A DNA stretch of 64,000 nt, from contig NZ_CP104964.1 of NCBI RefSeq assembly GCF_025452235.1, positions 372,001 through 436,000 on the forward strand, given 5' to 3'. The DNA comes from Devosia neptuniae (GTDB lineage Bacteria > Pseudomonadota > Alphaproteobacteria > Rhizobiales > Devosiaceae). The translations under genes and the position numbers were made by a program. A model generated the notes under the pieces. That model saw only the letters and a list, made by a program, of their open reading frames with translations. It was not told the origin of the DNA and did no database searches. Shown one piece after another: positions 62,064 through 64,000 of the stretch (positions are counted from its first letter, which is position 1; every line of letters starts with the position of its first letter).

Positions 62064-64000
62064 ATGAATTTCACAACTCTTCGCGCCGCAATGATGACTG
62101 CCTGCTCGGCTCTGGCCATTGGGCTGGCAACGCCCGCCTTCGCGCAAATGGGCTTTTCCATCGCCGTCGACGGCATGCACGTTTCCGGTGATCCAATCGC
62201 GCCCGACCACAAGCGCCAGACCGATACGGCATTGGCCCGCACCGACATCCAGGTCACGTTCGACGGCCTGGATGCGGCGCCGAGCTTGAATGTGCTGCCT
62301 GCGGACCGACGCTCGGTCTATCGGGCTGGTGAGCCGGTGAGGTTCGTGATCGATACCAACTACGCGGCATGGATCGAGCGCGCTGAGGTTCGTCTCTATG
62401 ACGCCAGCAGCGATGATCTGCTGGCGGTCCTGCCGGGGCAGCCCGGCAAAGAGCTCTTGTGGTCGATGCCCGCTAATACGGGTGCGGAGTTCTATTATGT
62501 GGCTCGCGTCTATGACCGCGACGGTCGCTTCGACGAAACACTCGCGCTGCCGTTGACGCGCAGCGAACTCAGTGCCCCGTCAACCAAAGACCTACCGGTT
62601 TGGGGCGATGACCGCACCGCCTTACGCAACATCTCGGTGTACGGCGGCACGGTTACGGTGCATGGCACGAACCTGCCGGCCGGCGGGAGCGTGCGCTTTC
62701 TGGGCGAGAGTGTGCCCGTGGATGCCAGCGGGGCCTTCGTGGCCAAGCGCATTCTTCCCTCTGGCGACCACACTATCGAGATCGCCGTCGATGACCCGGA
62801 TGGGGATGTCGTCGTCTTCAATCGCGACATCAATATTCCTTCCGAGGAGTGGTTTTATGTCGGCATGGCAGACCTGACGGTCGGCAAGCGATGGGGCGAC
62901 GGCAGGATCATTGCGGCCAATCCCGAGGAATTCGACGGCATCTATGCAAAAGGTCGCGCCGCTTTTTATCTCAAGGGCAAGATCAAAGGCGAATATCTGC
63001 TGACGGCCTCGGGCGACACAGGGGAAGGGCCGCTCAATGAAATGTTCAGTGGCATGCTTTCCACCGATCCACAGGCCCTGCTGCGGCGCATCGATCCTGA
63101 CGAATACTACCCCGTCTACGGCGACGATTCCGTGCTGGTCGACGATGCCCCTACTCGGGGCAAGCTCTATGTCCGGCTCGAGCGCGGTCCCAGCAACGTC
63201 ATGTGGGGCAATTTCCGCACTGTGGTGGGCGATAGCGAGCTGCTGCGCCGCGAGCGCGTACTGTATGGGGCTTCTGCTCGGCTTGAATCGGATGCCGTAA
63301 CAGCTCAAGGCGCCCCAATTTACGAAGCCAATGTCTACGCGGCCCAACCTGGAACCCTTCCGGCACGTGATGTGCTACGTGGCACTGGCGGCTCGGCCTA
63401 TGTGTTGCGCCGGCAAGACATCGTTGCCGGATCTGAAACGATCACCATCGAGCGGCGCAACGCCATCACAGGCCTCGTTGTTTCGAGCACGACACTACGC
63501 GCCGGTGTCGATTACACGATCAACTATATGCAGGGTGTCATCATCCTTGCTCGACCGCTCAGTTCCACCCAGCGCTCCGAGGGGGCGGTGCAGTCCTCCA
63601 GCGACGATGTCGTGAATCTGGTAGTGCAATACGAATTCAGCCCACCGAATGCGGACCTGGATGAGTTTGCTTTTGGTGGCAGCGGCACGATCCGGCTGAA
63701 CGATGCTGTCACAGTGGGCGCCGTCGGTATGACCGAGACGATGGAGGACGAAAGCGACTTGCGCGTCTATGGCGCTAATATTCGCGTTGCCCCCACCGAG
63801 GACACCTTCATCGAGGCAGAGATTTTGCGCAGCGAGGGCAGGGCGCTGTCGAGCTGGGTCTCCACTGATGGCGGGCTCACCTACGTGCAGCAGGCCGCTG
63901 TGGCGGCCGATTCAGACGCCTATGCCTATCGGCTTCATGGCCAGGCCGATATTGATGACTTCTTCGAAGGCACTTTCGACGCGATTGCAGGCTTTACACT
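62064..64000 (+). CDS. Large exported protein paired with the DUF11 gene (3' end beyond window)
   Basis: ATG 62064 lies 3 nt after the DUF11 stop, with GGAGCG upstream, so the two genes are co-transcribed. A signal peptide (LRAAMMTACSALAIGLATPA FA) is cleaved after about residue 27. Then come beta-rich domains (for example VYRAGEPVRFVIDTNYAAWI and ISVYGGTVTVHGTNLPAGGS) and, from about residue 260, outer-membrane-like strands: FYVGMADLTVGKRWGDGRII, RAAFYLKGKIKGEYLLTASG, and later DAYAYRLHGQADIDDFFEGT. It resembles the outer-membrane partner that accompanies DUF11 proteins in alphaproteobacteria. Perhaps it secretes or anchors the DUF11 protein; that role is inferred. Confidence 0.75.
   Translation, partial: MNFTTLRAAMMTACSALAIGLATPAFAQMGFSIAVDGMHVSGDPIAPDHKRQTDTALARTDIQVTFDGLDAAPSLNVLPADRRSVYRAGEPVRFVIDTNYAAWIERAEVRLYDASSDDLLAVLPGQPGKELLWSMPANTGAEFYYVARVYDRDGRFDETLALPLTRSELSAPSTKDLPVWGDDRTALRNISVYGGTVTVHGTNLPAGGSVRFLGESVPVDASGAFVAKRILPSGDHTIEIAVDDPDGDVVVFNRDINIPSEEWFYVGMADLTVGKRWGDGRIIAANPEEFDGIYAKGRAAFYLKGKIKGEYLLTASGDTGEGPLNEMFSGMLSTDPQALLRRIDPDEYYPVYGDDSVLVDDAPTRGKLYVRLERGPSNVMWGNFRTVVGDSELLRRERVLYGASARLESDAVTAQGAPIYEANVYAAQPGTLPARDVLRGTGGSAYVLRRQDIVAGSETITIERRNAITGLVVSSTTLRAGVDYTINYMQGVIILARPLSSTQRSEGAVQSSSDDVVNLVVQYEFSPPNADLDEFAFGGSGTIRLNDAVTVGAVGMTETMEDESDLRVYGANIRVAPTEDTFIEAEILRSEGRALSSWVSTDGGLTYVQQAAVAADSDAYAYRLHGQADIDDFFEGTFDAIAGFT

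Overview
The window reads as chromosomal DNA of a high-GC alphaproteobacterium, most likely Hyphomicrobiales and Devosia-like. This is inferred from gene content: a divergent cydDC/cydABX locus with an FNR box, a GT4/GH130/mannose-6-phosphate isomerase block, an Omp25-type porin-like barrel, PadR paired with an ArsC-like protein, and rhizobial-type small proteins. No rRNA, CRISPR array or intact transposase was seen. One tRNA gene is present, tRNA-Arg(CCG).

Layout. 1-4.7 kb: cytochrome bd oxidase. cydD (cut by the left edge) is divergent from cydA-cydB-cydX, with one perfect TTGAT-N4-ATCAA box between them. 5.0-9.7 kb: a minus-strand operon with a 42-residue basic protein, a mannose-6-phosphate isomerase that probably starts at CTG, a large GT4 glycosyltransferase and a GH130 enzyme. 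9.7-11.1 kb: small genes, including a frameshifted one, and a receiver-only response regulator with Glu at the phospho-acceptor position. 11.3-13.1 kb: tRNA-Arg followed by remnants of a large serine recombinase and of hsdR. 13.2-15.7 kb: a Fic protein with a three-copy 10-bp repeat in its promoter, a structured non-coding stretch, a CsbD protein and an HTH-like protein.

15.8-34.0 kb is an O-antigen/polysaccharide locus. A plus-strand rmlBDAC cassette lies between two minus-strand operons. Together they encode routes to dTDP-L-rhamnose, dTDP-6-deoxy-L-talose (zinc-ribbon epimerase), a dTDP-3-amino-3,6-dideoxyhexose (FdtA-like isomerase, DegT aminotransferase, acyltransferase) and a UDP-QuiNAc-like sugar (WbpM-like dehydratase, WbpV-like reductase, PglC-like initiating transferase). 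They also carry Wzx and Wzy candidates, a GT2 glycosyltransferase, a FemAB/GNAT-like protein and a beta-propeller protein.

34.5-53.4 kb is a regulatory and accessory region. It has an MNT-HEPN fusion, two SDR/regulator pairs (AraC, LysR), an outer-membrane barrel, a chemoreceptor with a CheR-type tether, PadR with a cysteine-free ArsC homologue, and a TetR/DUF1772 pair. Between them lie decayed modules: vapBC with a broken toxin, a GntR tail, an AbiE-like toxin-antitoxin locus, and a 150-bp direct repeat that brackets one debris zone.

53.8-64.0 kb holds a giant secreted DUF11-repeat protein of about 2,700 residues and, 3 nt after it, a large exported protein cut by the right edge. The DUF11 gene has a single-base frameshift near its 3' end. 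Several other genes also show single-base deletions, some in homopolymer runs, so sequencing or assembly error should be considered alongside true decay.
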